Positions 9,958-19,185 are shown, counted from the stretch's first letter. The stretch: DNA of 64,000 bases from Taibaiella sp041660405 (GCA_041660405.1 JBAZWL010000001.1:186001-250000); one strand, 5' to 3'. Translations and numbers: made by a program. The notes: a model not told the origin generated them from the sequence alone.

Positions 9958-11331
9958 ATGCGCTATTTAGTATTTTTTCTTTTTGTTATATTACTTATCG
10001 GGTCTTTCATTTTTGCCCGAGAGCGCATTTTGTTTTGTGACGCATCATTTATATTAACTGAAATTCTAAATATAGATTCCCTAAAGATACAGGAGCGCAG
10101 ATATGGTTCCTTTATAACACAGCTATTTCCGCTACTTGCAGGCAAAGCACATTTACCGCTTAAGGACGTGGTCTTATTATACTCTATAAGCTTCAATCTT
10201 TTTTACCTTATCGTAGCTGCCATTATTCTTTTCGGATTCAGGAATATTAAGCTGGCCATACTGATGGCTTTTTATTACACCTTATTTGTAAGTGACACTT
10301 ATTTCTGGACAAACAATGAGTTACATCAGGCCATAGCATGGATGTTCCTGCTAATAGGGTTTATTATGAATTATAAAATAAAGTCTTATTCCTTTTTAAT
10401 CCATATCCCGATTTTTGTAGTGCTCTCTTTTTTGAGTTTTTTCACCCATCCTTTAATACTTCTGGTATTACCTTTTCTATGGCTATTTATACTCTTTGAC
10501 AACAATCTTAATCCATACAATTTAAAGAAAGGAATATTGCTGAGCGGAATATTGATCATTATCTGCGGGGCCAAGTTTTATATCATGAAACAGGGTGGCT
10601 ATGATACTGAAAAATTAAATGCTCCTACACACATATCCATTAAGGATTTAATCGGATCTCTAACCTCACCAATGGCAAGGATTATTTCCGTCAAAATGTT
10701 GACACAATATTTTTTCATACCCATATTGTTTATTGCCGGAATGTGGGCTGCATGGAAGGAAAAAAAATACAAACACCTTTTGCTTACTGTAATATTTAGT
10801 ACTGGTTATTTTATGGCAGTGTGCCTTACATTCAATGATTTTATTCCTTTTTATACAGAGAGCGAGTGGATGCCTTTTACCATAATTACCACGCTTCTGT
10901 TTGTGTATTACGTTCTTCCAAAGATCAAACCTGCTGTCGCTGTTGCATTGTTGTCTATAATATTCATCGTTCGGATTGGCTATATCGTTCAGGCTTCTCA
11001 AAAATTCACAGAAAGAAAAGAATGGGTTTTTGCTACACTTGATAAAATGAAGGCACAGAATATTACTAAAGGGTATTTATATAATACGGCGCATGTCGAC
11101 AATATCCTTCTTATGAACTGGGGCGCACCTACAGAAAGCCTCATCGCTTCCGCCTTAAGAGGAGATAAACCCAATCGTACCTTTGTAGTTGATAATCCAG
11201 AAGGCATTAAGAACAGAATGGTAATATCGGGTAAGGATATGATTGCAAGCTTTGGCCCCTGGAATTATACTGTACTTAATCCCCATTATTTTCAGATAGA
11301 TACAACAAATAATTACAAGCTTATTAAATAA
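9958..11331 (+). CDS. Polytopic membrane protein, GT-C-like, function unknown
   Basis: The 457-residue protein has about ten hydrophobic membrane segments, starting with MRYLVFFLFVILLIGSFIF. The first extracytoplasmic loop carries an acidic residue (ERILFCDASF) and is followed by helices typical of GT-C glycosyltransferases and related envelope polymer enzymes. The last 110 residues (from KFTERKEWVFATLDKMKAQN) look soluble and probably sit outside the membrane. I do not recognise a named family. It stands first of three large membrane proteins (9958, 11446, 13125) that precede a UDP-galactopyranose-mutase-like gene, so a role in surface glycan assembly is plausible, but that is inference from context. 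It has its own candidate promoter. Confidence 0.7.
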   Translation: MRYLVFFLFVILLIGSFIFARERILFCDASFILTEILNIDSLKIQERRYGSFITQLFPLLAGKAHLPLKDVVLLYSISFNLFYLIVAAIILFGFRNIKLAILMAFYYTLFVSDTYFWTNNELHQAIAWMFLLIGFIMNYKIKSYSFLIHIPIFVVLSFLSFFTHPLILLVLPFLWLFILFDNNLNPYNLKKGILLSGILIIICGAKFYIMKQGGYDTEKLNAPTHISIKDLIGSLTSPMARIISVKMLTQYFFIPILFIAGMWAAWKEKKYKHLLLTVIFSTGYFMAVCLTFNDFIPFYTESEWMPFTIITTLLFVYYVLPKIKPAVAVALLSIIFIVRIGYIVQASQKFTERKEWVFATLDKMKAQNITKGYLYNTAHVDNILLMNWGAPTESLIASALRGDKPNRTFVVDNPEGIKNRMVISGKDMIASFGPWNYTVLNPHYFQIDTTNNYKLIK

Positions 11332-11381
11332 TGACACGCATAATAAATTTTATCCTTTTGTAAAATTTAAAATAATTCACC

Positions 11382-11389
11382 TATTTTCG
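11382..11389 (+). promoter_or_regulatory. Candidate -7 box for the membrane protein at 11446
   Basis: TATTTTCG lies 56 bp before the ATG at 11446 and matches the TAnnTTCG variant seen before the other genes of this cluster. The surrounding 114 bp gap is AT-rich and has no terminator-like hairpin. Confidence 0.35.
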
Positions 11390-11445
11390 ATTCAAAATTG
11401 ATTTATAGTACTATCCTAATCCCTATTGAAAAACTTACCCTTTAA

Positions 11446-12837
11446 ATGATACATTTTCAGGCTTTAAAATCCAATAAAGCTCTTCGTCGGTTTTGCTTAA
11501 TTATTGTCAGTTCATTCTTTTTATTACTTCCCGCACTTTACAACGGATTTCCTATAGTAACCCAGGACACCGGTACAAACATAGCATGTGGCTGGAAATT
11601 TTATGTGCCTATTGACAGACCCATAACCTATGGTATATTTATATTAATATCCAGTCTTTTTGGTATTTCTCTATGGGGTGTAGTATGGGCGCAGACTTTT
11701 ATCCTGGTTTATTATCTGCGCAGGGTCGTGGAGAAGTTACTCGGCACTTTGTATAATGATCGCTTTTTTTTGGCTATTATCATAATCCTTACTGCTTTTA
11801 CAACAATTCCCTGGTACTGCAGTCAGCTCCTTCCCGATATCTTTACGTCTATCTTAGTATTGGCTGTCGTAGACTTTTATTTATCCCCGCGCGGTTCGTT
11901 AGGTAAACGAATTCTTACCTTTATTGCTATTTGCATTTTTATAGAAATGCATAACTCACATTTGATCATAGCCTTGATATTTTGTGTGTGCGCCCGCTTT
12001 TATTCGTTAGTCAGACGTAATAAGTGGTTCATCAAAAAAACGCTCGTCCTCTTTTTTATTACCTTGACTTCTTTCGTTACTATTTCCTTTTTCAATTTGT
12101 GGGAAGGCAACAGTTTCAGGCCTAGCGCAAGTAGCCATGTTTTTCTCATGGCGCGTATGACAGAAACAGGGCTGTTGGATGATTTTTTAAAAGAATATTG
12201 TCCTACTGAACATTACACACTTTGTAAATACCAGGGACAGACTGGCGACCGCTACTGGGATTTTATGTGGAGTGACAAAGGACATTTACATGATGTAGGG
12301 GGTTGGGACAAAGCCGAGAAGGAATATAATACCATTATCAGGCGGACACTTACGCGACCTAAATATCTGGCATTTCATATATACGAATCTTTTGAAGGTA
12401 CACTAAGACAATTATCGCAGTACACTATTGAATTTGTACCACAGGGACCTGGTTCCAGCCCTTATAATACGATTGAGCAGTATTACCCACGCGAAATAAA
12501 AGAATACCGGACCTCTTTGCAGCAAATTGATAGATTGGGGACGAAGATGCCAGTATTTGATGTCGTTTTCTTATTCTTTGGCCTTGGTACTATTGTCGTT
12601 GCCCTCTTCGTTTATAACAACAAACCAGGAAACCCCGGACAGTTAAACTGGAACTTCACACTTATCATTTTCTTAGCCTTTTCTATTGTGAATGCATGGG
12701 TTACAGCAACCTTTTCAACAGTATACCTGAGAATGGAATCGCGGGTATTATGGTTAATTCCTTTTGCATGTACCCTGTACATCTTGAAAAACTATCTTGA
12801 GCAAAGAGAAAGCCGCCAAAAACATATATCACCCTAG
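11446..12837 (+). CDS. Polytopic membrane protein of the NGFP-DTGT-DRP type, function unknown
   Basis: The 463-residue protein has about nine membrane segments. The first periplasmic loop holds a run of conserved-looking residues, YNGFPIVTQDTGTNIA and then PIDRPITYGIF, a pattern I associate with a bacterial GT-C-like family without assigned activity. The acidic residue in this loop occupies the place of the GT-C catalytic aspartate. A soluble stretch (about 225-365) includes the phrase FVPQGPGSSPY and faces outward. It follows the 9958 gene by 114 bp with its own TAnnTTCG box. The carboxy terminus is basic (EQRESRQKH). No activity can be assigned. Confidence 0.7.
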   Translation: MIHFQALKSNKALRRFCLIIVSSFFLLLPALYNGFPIVTQDTGTNIACGWKFYVPIDRPITYGIFILISSLFGISLWGVVWAQTFILVYYLRRVVEKLLGTLYNDRFFLAIIIILTAFTTIPWYCSQLLPDIFTSILVLAVVDFYLSPRGSLGKRILTFIAICIFIEMHNSHLIIALIFCVCARFYSLVRRNKWFIKKTLVLFFITLTSFVTISFFNLWEGNSFRPSASSHVFLMARMTETGLLDDFLKEYCPTEHYTLCKYQGQTGDRYWDFMWSDKGHLHDVGGWDKAEKEYNTIIRRTLTRPKYLAFHIYESFEGTLRQLSQYTIEFVPQGPGSSPYNTIEQYYPREIKEYRTSLQQIDRLGTKMPVFDVVFLFFGLGTIVVALFVYNNKPGNPGQLNWNFTLIIFLAFSIVNAWVTATFSTVYLRMESRVLWLIPFACTLYILKNYLEQRESRQKHISP

Positions 12838-12941
12838 TGCATTTCAAAACAAGGTGAATTGTTGCGGAGAATATTAGCGTCTTCCTATATCAGGCAATAT
12901 TCTTTCGCACTGCACCTTTCAAAAGCCAAGGATTCACGTCC

Positions 12942-13015
12942 TTTAACTATCTTCGCAAATCCAGAAAAAAAAGAGACATACTTGAACACGTCCCCAAAAA
13001 TTGCCCTGATAGCTG
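12942..13015 (+). repeat. Decayed copy of the promoter and first codons of the flavoprotein gene at 14944
   Basis: Positions 12948-13015 align with 14904-14971 at about 87% (7 substitutions and 2 single-base gaps over about 69 columns). The copy keeps the -7 box TATCTTCG (12948-12955), the leader and the SPKIA codons, but the ATG is changed to ACG (12988-12990). Similarity stops soon after. The remaining gene-free DNA from 12838 to 13124 shows no other gene. The copied -7 box lies about 170 bp before the ATG at 13125 and could serve that gene. Confidence 0.75.
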
Positions 13016-13124
13016 TTGGTCTGCTTGCTTTTTCCAATTATCACATGCGCAACTCTTTATTTCTTAAAGCATTTTCTTTCGCTTATTATATGGTCTATTA
13101 TTTTATAACGGTCATCCCTTGTCA

Positions 13125-14882
13125 ATGAAGTTTTCCAAAATATCATTTATTCTTTGTGCCATATTATTGGTTTATTCCGGCTCGTTTTTTTATCCACGCT
13201 GGGAAAAATCAGGTGGAGAGGCTCAATTGAGTTGGGATGCCGGCGGATACTATTGGTACTTACCTTCTGCTTTTATTTATAAAGATTTAAAAACACAAAA
13301 ATTTAAGGACAGTGTGCTGACCAAATATCAGCCCATCCCGCCTGATGACTTTCAGTATAGTATCAAACATGAGCAATCACATAATTATGTGATTCGCTAT
13401 ACTATGGGTACCGCCATTCTGGAAGCGCCTTATTTCTTCGTTGCACATTTAATTGCCAAACCTTTAGGATATCCTCCAGATGGCTTTTCTCTGCCTTATC
13501 AATTCATGATTTATATAGGTGGTGTGCTCTTCGCGTTAATTGGTCTATGGTACTTACGAAAGCTATTGCTTTTCTATTATCATGATAATGTGGTAGCCAT
13601 TTTATTATTCTTACTTGTTTTTGGTACAAACTACCTGAACTATGCAGGAATCGACGTTGGCATGACCCATACCTGGTTATTTTCGATTTATGTATTCATC
13701 CTGCTCAATACTCATCATTATTATCAAAACTTCAGGAAAAAATATCTTTTAAGGCTTGGAGCATTAATAGGTTTGATTGGCCTAGTAAGACCTCCCGAAC
13801 TTATAGCCATACTTATTCCACTATTGTGGGGGTTAAATAGTATTTCCATCAATAGCGTGAAGCAGCGAATATCGTTATTGGGATCACAATGGAAACCCTT
13901 GCTGGTATCTGTGTTTATTTGTGGTATTATTTTAAGTCTTCAGTTTTTTTATTGGAAGTATGCATCAGGCCAATGGTTTATTTATACGTATCAAAATCAG
14001 GGATTTTCATGGCTTGCACCTCACTTTAAACAATACGCGCTCAATTATCAATGTGGTTGGTTATGGTATACACCCATTATGTTTTTTACTTTGGCAGGAT
14101 TAGTCGTTTTTGCCAGATCCGGTAAAAATAAGGTTGCTATTATCTCTGTGATCATTGTTAATTATTACATCGTCGCGGCCTGGGATGCATGGGATTATGG
14201 CGGACGTGCCATGATTCAAAATTATCCTTTGCTTCTATTCCCTTTGGGTTCCCTTTTAACCTTTTTAAGTAAGAAAAGATTGTGGGCCATATTAGCCACT
14301 CCGGTTTTACTGATCTGCGTTTACTTTAATTTGTGGTGGACATACCAGGCACATAAGGGTTCATTAATTGGAAGTGCACCAGGTACGAAGGCTTACTATT
14401 GGGCTACAGCGCTACGCTTCAACCTTCCTCTTGAAATTCAAAAATTAAGGGACAATGAAGATTTATACCAGGAAAAAGTAGAAAGCCCTGCGTTGTTATA
14501 TTTCAATGATTTAAACACCGATTTTAAGGAAGGCCATCTGACTGTTGTAAACGATAGTCAGCAATCTTTAAATTTCACTACAACAGGCAAAAAATACAAA
14601 TGGATACGAGCCAGTGCAGATTTCTATATTGATCAAAAAGAATGGAATGTATGGTTCATGACTCAGTTTATCATCAGACTTAAAAAGGGAAAAGATGTTA
14701 TACAGGAAAATAGTATTAGAGTACAGCGTTTTTTAGATGATAAAACAACAAAAAATATAACCGTAGATGCTAAAGTAAAAGATGGCACTTACGATAATAT
14801 CGAAGTCTTGTTTAGAAATGATAATAATGGTTTCAGGCCTTGCCAAATAGACAATATAAAGGTCATTGGTTTCGATCAGTAA
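13125..14882 (+). CDS. GT-C-like membrane glycosyltransferase candidate
   Basis: From the ATG at 13125 the protein is about 585 residues. A first membrane segment (FILCAILLVYSGSFFY) is followed by the loop AQLSWDAGGYYWYLPSAFIY, whose aspartate and aromatic residues are what GT39/RgtA-type GT-C enzymes show in their catalytic first loop. About nine further membrane segments follow, with GMTHTWLFSIYVFIL and GLVRPPELI as family-like landmarks. Residues about 455-585 form a soluble beta-rich domain (FNDLNTDFKEGHL...). Such enzymes transfer sugars from polyprenyl-phosphate donors on the outer side of the inner membrane; the acceptor is unknown. A TTG two codons upstream is a possible alternative start. 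Confidence 0.75.
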   Translation: MKFSKISFILCAILLVYSGSFFYPRWEKSGGEAQLSWDAGGYYWYLPSAFIYKDLKTQKFKDSVLTKYQPIPPDDFQYSIKHEQSHNYVIRYTMGTAILEAPYFFVAHLIAKPLGYPPDGFSLPYQFMIYIGGVLFALIGLWYLRKLLLFYYHDNVVAILLFLLVFGTNYLNYAGIDVGMTHTWLFSIYVFILLNTHHYYQNFRKKYLLRLGALIGLIGLVRPPELIAILIPLLWGLNSISINSVKQRISLLGSQWKPLLVSVFICGIILSLQFFYWKYASGQWFIYTYQNQGFSWLAPHFKQYALNYQCGWLWYTPIMFFTLAGLVVFARSGKNKVAIISVIIVNYYIVAAWDAWDYGGRAMIQNYPLLLFPLGSLLTFLSKKRLWAILATPVLLICVYFNLWWTYQAHKGSLIGSAPGTKAYYWATALRFNLPLEIQKLRDNEDLYQEKVESPALLYFNDLNTDFKEGHLTVVNDSQQSLNFTTTGKKYKWIRASADFYIDQKEWNVWFMTQFIIRLKKGKDVIQENSIRVQRFLDDKTTKNITVDAKVKDGTYDNIEVLFRNDNNGFRPCQIDNIKVIGFDQ

Positions 14883-14897
14883 CACAGCCTGTATTTT

Positions 14898-14971
14898 TTA
14901 ACTTATCTTCGCAAATCCCAGAAAAAAAGAGGTATACTTGAATATGTCCCCAAAAATTGCCATTATAGCCG
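14898..14971 (+). promoter_or_regulatory. Promoter, leader and start region of the flavoprotein gene (intact partner of the 12942 repeat)
   Basis: TATCTTCG at 14904-14911 is a candidate -7 box 32 bp before the ATG at 14944. The leader and start codons are duplicated at 12942-13015. An in-frame TTG at 14938 is less likely as a start than the ATG at 14944. Confidence 0.5.
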
Positions 14972-16539
14972 GTGCCGGCCCCGCAGGATTAACAGCAGCT
15001 TATGAACTATTGCAGCGTACAGATATTATTCCTGTAATTCTTGAAAAAAGCAGCGATATCGGTGGTATTAGTAAAACGGTGAATTATAAAGGGAACCGCA
15101 TTGACATTGGCGGCCATCGTTTTTTTTCCAAATCAGATAGGGTAATGGATTGGTGGTTGCATATCTTACCTATGGAGGATACACATGAGGAAGCTATTCA
15201 AATTCAATATCAAAATAAGAAAAAGGTAATAGATACACATCATGTTGAAATGACTGGGGATAACAATGCAGACAAAGTGATGCTTGTACGTAGCCGGCTT
15301 TCCAGGATCTATTTCTTAAAACAATTTTTCAGCTACCCGGTTACCTTATCGGCCGAAACCTTGAAAGGTCTTGGTTTATGGCGTACCATGAAGATTGGTT
15401 TTTCCTACATGTTTACACAGATGATGCCTAAAAGGAAAGAAGTTTCTTTAGAGGATTTCTTCATCAATCGTTTCGGCAGGGAATTATATCTCACCTTTTT
15501 TAAGGATTATACAGAAAAAGTATGGGGACAAAAATGTAGTGAGATATCTGCAGAATGGGGCGCGCAACGCATTAAGGGGCTTTCTATTCTAAAGGCAATT
15601 CAGCATGCCATTAAATCTAAAAAGAAAAAACCGGCCGATGGTATCAGCCAAAAAGAAGTGGAGACCAGCTTGATCGAACGCTTCCTTTATCCAAAATTTG
15701 GCCCTGGTCAGATGTGGGAAGAAGTGGCCAGAATAGTAGAAGCCAAGGGAGGAATCATCAGGATGGAGCATGAAGTAACCGGCATCCATACCGAGGGAAA
15801 TCAGGTAAAATCGGTAAGCATCAGGAATTGCAAAACAGGAGAAGTAAAAGAAGAAGCATGTGATTATTTCTTTTCTACTATGCCGATGAAACAATTGCTG
15901 ACCAATATGAAACCTGCAGCCCCGGAAGCTATAAGCAAGATAGCCGAAGGATTACTGTATCGCGATTTTATTACCGTTGGTTTGCTGATGAATAAATTGA
16001 AAATACGCAAGGACAAATCTAAACCGGCTTCATCAACCAATACCGTTAAAGACAATTGGATCTATATCCAGGAAAGAGAAGTGAAAGTAGGTCGACTGCA
16101 GATCTTTAATAACTGGAGCCCTTTTATGGTTGCCGATCCTGATCATGTTTGGATTGGCATGGAATACTTTTGCAATGAAGGAGATCCATTATGGAACATG
16201 GAAGATGAAGCGCTAAAGAAATTTGCTATTGATGAGCTGGCGGAGATCGACGTTATCAGTAAAGAAGATGTTCTGGACAGCACCGTGCTCCGCATGGAGA
16301 AGGCTTACCCCGCTTACTTTGGAACATACAACCAATTTGACCAGCTTAAAAATTATACCGATCAATTTGAAAATCTATTCCTGGTTGGCCGCAATGGTAT
16401 GCACAAATATAACAACAGCGATCATAGTATGTTAACCGCTATGACAGCAGTGGATAATATCATTTCAGGAATAAAGGACAAAAAGAATATCTGGGAAATT
16501 AATACAGAAATGGAATACCACGAAGAAAAAGACAAGTAG
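14944..16539 (+). CDS. FAD/NAD(P)-dependent oxidoreductase, UDP-galactopyranose-mutase-like
   Basis: The 531-residue protein opens with a Rossmann FAD-binding motif (IAIIAGAGPAGLTAAYELL) and an acidic ribose-binding residue (VILEKSSDIGG). It continues with GNRIDIGGHRFFSKSD, a signature shared by the UDP-galactopyranose mutase / amine-oxidoreductase superfamily. Near the carboxy terminus, NLFLVGRNGMHKYNNSDHSMLTA closes the FAD site. Mutase family members interconvert ring forms of nucleotide sugars used in surface polysaccharides; others are desaturases or oxidases, so the substrate is left open. It follows GT-C-like proteins, which favours a glycan role. The length (531) is longer than classical Glf (about 390), so it is not simply annotated glf. 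Confidence 0.8.
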   Translation: MSPKIAIIAGAGPAGLTAAYELLQRTDIIPVILEKSSDIGGISKTVNYKGNRIDIGGHRFFSKSDRVMDWWLHILPMEDTHEEAIQIQYQNKKKVIDTHHVEMTGDNNADKVMLVRSRLSRIYFLKQFFSYPVTLSAETLKGLGLWRTMKIGFSYMFTQMMPKRKEVSLEDFFINRFGRELYLTFFKDYTEKVWGQKCSEISAEWGAQRIKGLSILKAIQHAIKSKKKKPADGISQKEVETSLIERFLYPKFGPGQMWEEVARIVEAKGGIIRMEHEVTGIHTEGNQVKSVSIRNCKTGEVKEEACDYFFSTMPMKQLLTNMKPAAPEAISKIAEGLLYRDFITVGLLMNKLKIRKDKSKPASSTNTVKDNWIYIQEREVKVGRLQIFNNWSPFMVADPDHVWIGMEYFCNEGDPLWNMEDEALKKFAIDELAEIDVISKEDVLDSTVLRMEKAYPAYFGTYNQFDQLKNYTDQFENLFLVGRNGMHKYNNSDHSMLTAMTAVDNIISGIKDKKNIWEINTEMEYHEEKDK

Positions 16540-16596
16540 AGGTGCACCGTTACGCGTCTATCATGTTGTAAAAAAGACCTGCAATTGCACGTCTCT
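16538..16596. repeat. Two tandem palindromic intergenic repeat units (REP-like)
   Basis: Two imperfect palindromes, 16538-16559 (AGAGGTGCAC...CGTCT) and 16575-16596 (AGACCTGCAATTGCACGTCT), are separated by 15 bp. Unit 2 has the central palindrome TGCAATTGCA. They lie between convergent genes and resemble interspersed AGACG...CGTCT repeats of Bacteroidota genomes; whether they recur elsewhere in this genome cannot be seen here. Confidence 0.4.
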
Positions 16597-16606
16597 ATGG
16601 GGAAAA

Positions 16607-17713
16607 TCAGGTAAAGAATTTATTAAACCGGGGAACGTCGTATTCAGGCATAACGTTTATTTTGTTGGTTAATAATGCAGCAAATGATTCCGCCCAATAA
16701 GGCCCCGCTGAAAACCCTCGCGTACCCATACCGTTGAAAATAGCCACTGCATTGTGTTCGGGGTGTATGCCTATTAATGGAAATTGTCCGGCGGTTGTAG
16801 GTCTTTGTGCTACAATATGATCCTTAACTGTGAAAGGCAATTTTAGCCATGACTTTAATGCTGCAATTGCATTTTCCTTCCACTGCTCATCGGGAATAAG
16901 ATCATCGAAGTTCCATGTGTAATTACTGCCACACCAGAATAAGCCATCCCTTCTTGGCACCAGGCGAAGTTTGTGATGATAGATACGTGCCCGTGATAAG
17001 CCCGGAATATCTAGTAAAAGTGCCTCTCCTCTATTCCTCGTGAAGGGCAGTTTTTTGAAGAAAGGATTTTCAGCAGCAAAGGCTCCTTCGCAAAAAATTA
17101 TTTTCCCCGCTTCAATATTATCATAAATAATTTTGTCTTCATGAAGCTGTAATGTAGAATGGTAAAAGGGTTCCTGTAAATATGCCTCTTTTTGTTGCAA
17201 ATAAATTTTCCACTGTTCTAGCAGGCGCATAGCATCTACCAGCCAAAGCCCCTGAATTTTTCCTAAGCCAAAAGGAGCATTAAAACCAGAATCCAATTCT
17301 TCTTCCGGAGTGACGTTAGCGAGATAACCGGGAAATTGGTTTTGCTTTTCGTAAAACAGATCCTTGTCCTTTTCGTTTTCATGAAAAACATACAAATCTG
17401 TTTTGTCTATGATATTGTTGTGTAATAAAAGTTCAAGATTACGATAACTGTTTATTGCCTTTCCTATAAAAAGATCTGCGTCCTTGGAGGGAGTCCAGTG
17501 TTTACCTGCCATAGGATTAATAACCGCACCTGCTACAAGGCTGGAGCGTTTAGTATCACCACGATCCAGTACCAAAACTGATTTGCCGGTATTGAGCAAT
17601 TCATAGCTTAGCAACGTTCCGGCTATACCTTGCCCTACAATAAGAAAATCAACTTTTATCAAAACGGATAGTAGAAATTTGAGGTCTAATGTAGGAAGAA
17701 AAACGGCAATCAT
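16607..17713 (-). CDS. FAD-dependent oxidoreductase of the DAO (DadA/glycine oxidase) family
   Basis: A Rossmann FAD motif (DFLIVGQGIAGTLLSYELL) and acidic residue (SVLVLDRG) lie at the start. The motif GAVINPMAGKHWTP follows, and the carboxy-terminal FAD-site segment is AQRPTTAGQFPLIG...NGMGTRGFSAGPYWAE. Family members oxidise amino acids, sarcosine or modified tRNA bases (as in the MnmC carboxy domain); the substrate is not evident. The protein is 368 residues from the ATG at 17713, but the first 17 residues precede the Rossmann fold unusually far, and a TTG at 17662 would give a start immediately before IKVDFLIVG. The gene is convergent with the 14944 gene. Confidence 0.8.
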   Translation of the reverse strand: MIAVFLPTLDLKFLLSVLIKVDFLIVGQGIAGTLLSYELLNTGKSVLVLDRGDTKRSSLVAGAVINPMAGKHWTPSKDADLFIGKAINSYRNLELLLHNNIIDKTDLYVFHENEKDKDLFYEKQNQFPGYLANVTPEEELDSGFNAPFGLGKIQGLWLVDAMRLLEQWKIYLQQKEAYLQEPFYHSTLQLHEDKIIYDNIEAGKIIFCEGAFAAENPFFKKLPFTRNRGEALLLDIPGLSRARIYHHKLRLVPRRDGLFWCGSNYTWNFDDLIPDEQWKENAIAALKSWLKLPFTVKDHIVAQRPTTAGQFPLIGIHPEHNAVAIFNGMGTRGFSAGPYWAESFAALLTNKINVMPEYDVPRFNKFFT

Positions 17714-17865
17714 ATTAATACCGAAAATTGTGTTGCTTTAATTTAAGGGCTATCTTTATTTAGAGATTCCAATAATTCATTTTGTACTTTCTATAAATAA
17801 AAGGCTGAATTATATGGCAACGTTAGCAATGATGTGATTTTATAATTATCATTCAATCAAGAATA

Positions 17866-18459
17866 ATGTATACCTCGCTTCGAAAAAATATTGAAAAGAG
17901 CATACAGGTTACCGATGAAGAATTTGCTGAATTCTGCGCCCCTTTTAATTTGAAAGTAGTTAAGAAAAAAGAATTTCTATTAAAAGAAGGGAGTATTTGC
18001 CGGTTTGAAGGCCTGGTTACCAAAGGTTGTTTCAGGGTTTATTTCCTGGATGACAACGGGTTTGAGCAAATCCTGTATTTTGCTACAGAAGACTGGTGGG
18101 TAACGGATATTGATAGTTTTACAAATAAAATTCCTGCCCGGCTAAATATTGAAGCATTGGAAGATAGCGAAGTATTGATGATATCCTGGGCAGATAAGGA
18201 AAAGTTGTATGAGCAATTCCCTAAAGTGGAAAGGCTTTTTCGTATTATGAATCAGCGCTCTCTTGTAGCCTTACACAGAAGAATATTCTCTTCCCAAAGT
18301 AAAACTGCCGATAAACGTTATTTGGAATTTATAGAGAAGTACCCCCATCTTGAGCAGCGCCTTTCGCAACAGCAGGTTGCGGCCTACCTGGGTATCTCAC
18401 ACGAATTTTTAAGTAAAATACGGAAAAAACTTGCCACAAAAGGGAAGGCCCCGCAATGA
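17866..18459 (+). CDS. Crp/Fnr-family transcriptional regulator
   Basis: The 197-residue protein has a cyclic-nucleotide-binding-like beta-roll (about residues 10-125; LKEGSICRFEGLVTKGCFRVYF) and a short carboxy-terminal helix-turn-helix (RLSQQQVAAYLGISHEFLSKIRKKL, about 163-188). The effector-binding pocket lacks the classical cAMP residues, as is usual for Bacteroidota Crp/Fnr proteins, which often respond to other signals. It converges on the exported isochorismatase gene, so a link to that pair is possible but unproven. No palindromic operator was recognised nearby. Confidence 0.88.
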   Translation: MYTSLRKNIEKSIQVTDEEFAEFCAPFNLKVVKKKEFLLKEGSICRFEGLVTKGCFRVYFLDDNGFEQILYFATEDWWVTDIDSFTNKIPARLNIEALEDSEVLMISWADKEKLYEQFPKVERLFRIMNQRSLVALHRRIFSSQSKTADKRYLEFIEKYPHLEQRLSQQQVAAYLGISHEFLSKIRKKLATKGKAPQ

Positions 18460-18478
18460 CAAATACACTGCTAAAAGC

Positions 18479-18518
18479 ATAGCTGCCACAAGAGATCAAA
18501 ATCTTTTGTGGCAGCTAT
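18479..18518. terminator. Hairpin between convergent genes
   Basis: A 12-bp stem (ATAGCTGCCACA / TGTGGCAGCTAT, 18479-18490 and 18507-18518) encloses a partly self-complementary loop. It lies between the crp/fnr-type gene and the isochorismatase gene ending at 18541. There is no good T-tract, so it may be a weak or factor-assisted terminator. Confidence 0.5.
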
Positions 18519-18540
18519 GATACTCAACATTGGCCAAATG

Positions 18541-19185
18541 TTATTTGCCTTGTATGTATTGTTCCGTTGTTATTACCCTCGCATATAACCCTCCAAGAGC
18601 GGCCATTCCTGCCAGTAGACCTTTCTGAACATCTGCTGCATTAACTATTTCGCCGGCAAGTTCACGGTCACGTGTAGCACAAGCATCGCTAATTACGGTG
18701 TTATTAAAGTTGAAATCTTTTGCAGCTCTTACCGTGGCATCAACACATACATCGGTCATCATACCAATAATTACCAGGTTGGTTATATCCTTTTTTTTCA
18801 GGTAGGCTAAAAGATCTGTTTCTCTGAAGCTGTTAGGATAATGTTTGGTGATTACTTTTTCTCCCTTTTGAGGATTGACATAAGTATGAATTTTTGCACC
18901 GTTGGTGTTAGGAAGAAAGAAGGTGGCACCAGGCTGTAACGCAATGTGCTTGATATGAACTACAGGCATGTTATGCGCTCTATAATATTCAAGTAATTGC
19001 TTTGCCTTTTTTCCCGCTGCCTCAGAACCAGCAAGTGGCATCTTTCCTCCATCAAAATAATCGTTTTGTACATCAATAATAATAAGGGCAGTGTGACCCT
19101 TGTCATTATGTTGTGCTGCTGCTTTCTGAATTATTCCTGATAACAAAAAGCAAATGGCTAAAGTGCCTGCCAGTATGTTTTTCAT
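18541..19185 (-). CDS. Exported isochorismatase-like cysteine hydrolase
   Basis: A signal peptide (MKNILAGTLAICFLLSGIIQKAAAQ) leads a complete isochorismatase fold. The catalytic triad is visible: aspartate in ALIIIDVQNDYF, lysine in VITKHYPNSF and cysteine in GMMTDVCVDATVRAAKD. Members hydrolyse amides or vinyl ethers of small molecules (isochorismate, nicotinamide, peroxyureidoacrylate and others); the substrate is unknown. The mature domain is clearly related to the neighbour at 19274-19834, which has the same active-site segments but no signal peptide, so this is a tandem duplication in which this copy gained (or the other lost) export. Confidence 0.87.
   Translation of the reverse strand: MKNILAGTLAICFLLSGIIQKAAAQHNDKGHTALIIIDVQNDYFDGGKMPLAGSEAAGKKAKQLLEYYRAHNMPVVHIKHIALQPGATFFLPNTNGAKIHTYVNPQKGEKVITKHYPNSFRETDLLAYLKKKDITNLVIIGMMTDVCVDATVRAAKDFNFNNTVISDACATRDRELAGEIVNAADVQKGLLAGMAALGGLYARVITTEQYIQGK

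Noticed and set aside
12859..13128. An open frame of about 89 codons starting with TTG
   Set aside because: It lacks an ATG and a recognisable product, and its middle is the decayed copy of the flavoprotein start; the rest is membrane-like by AT content only.
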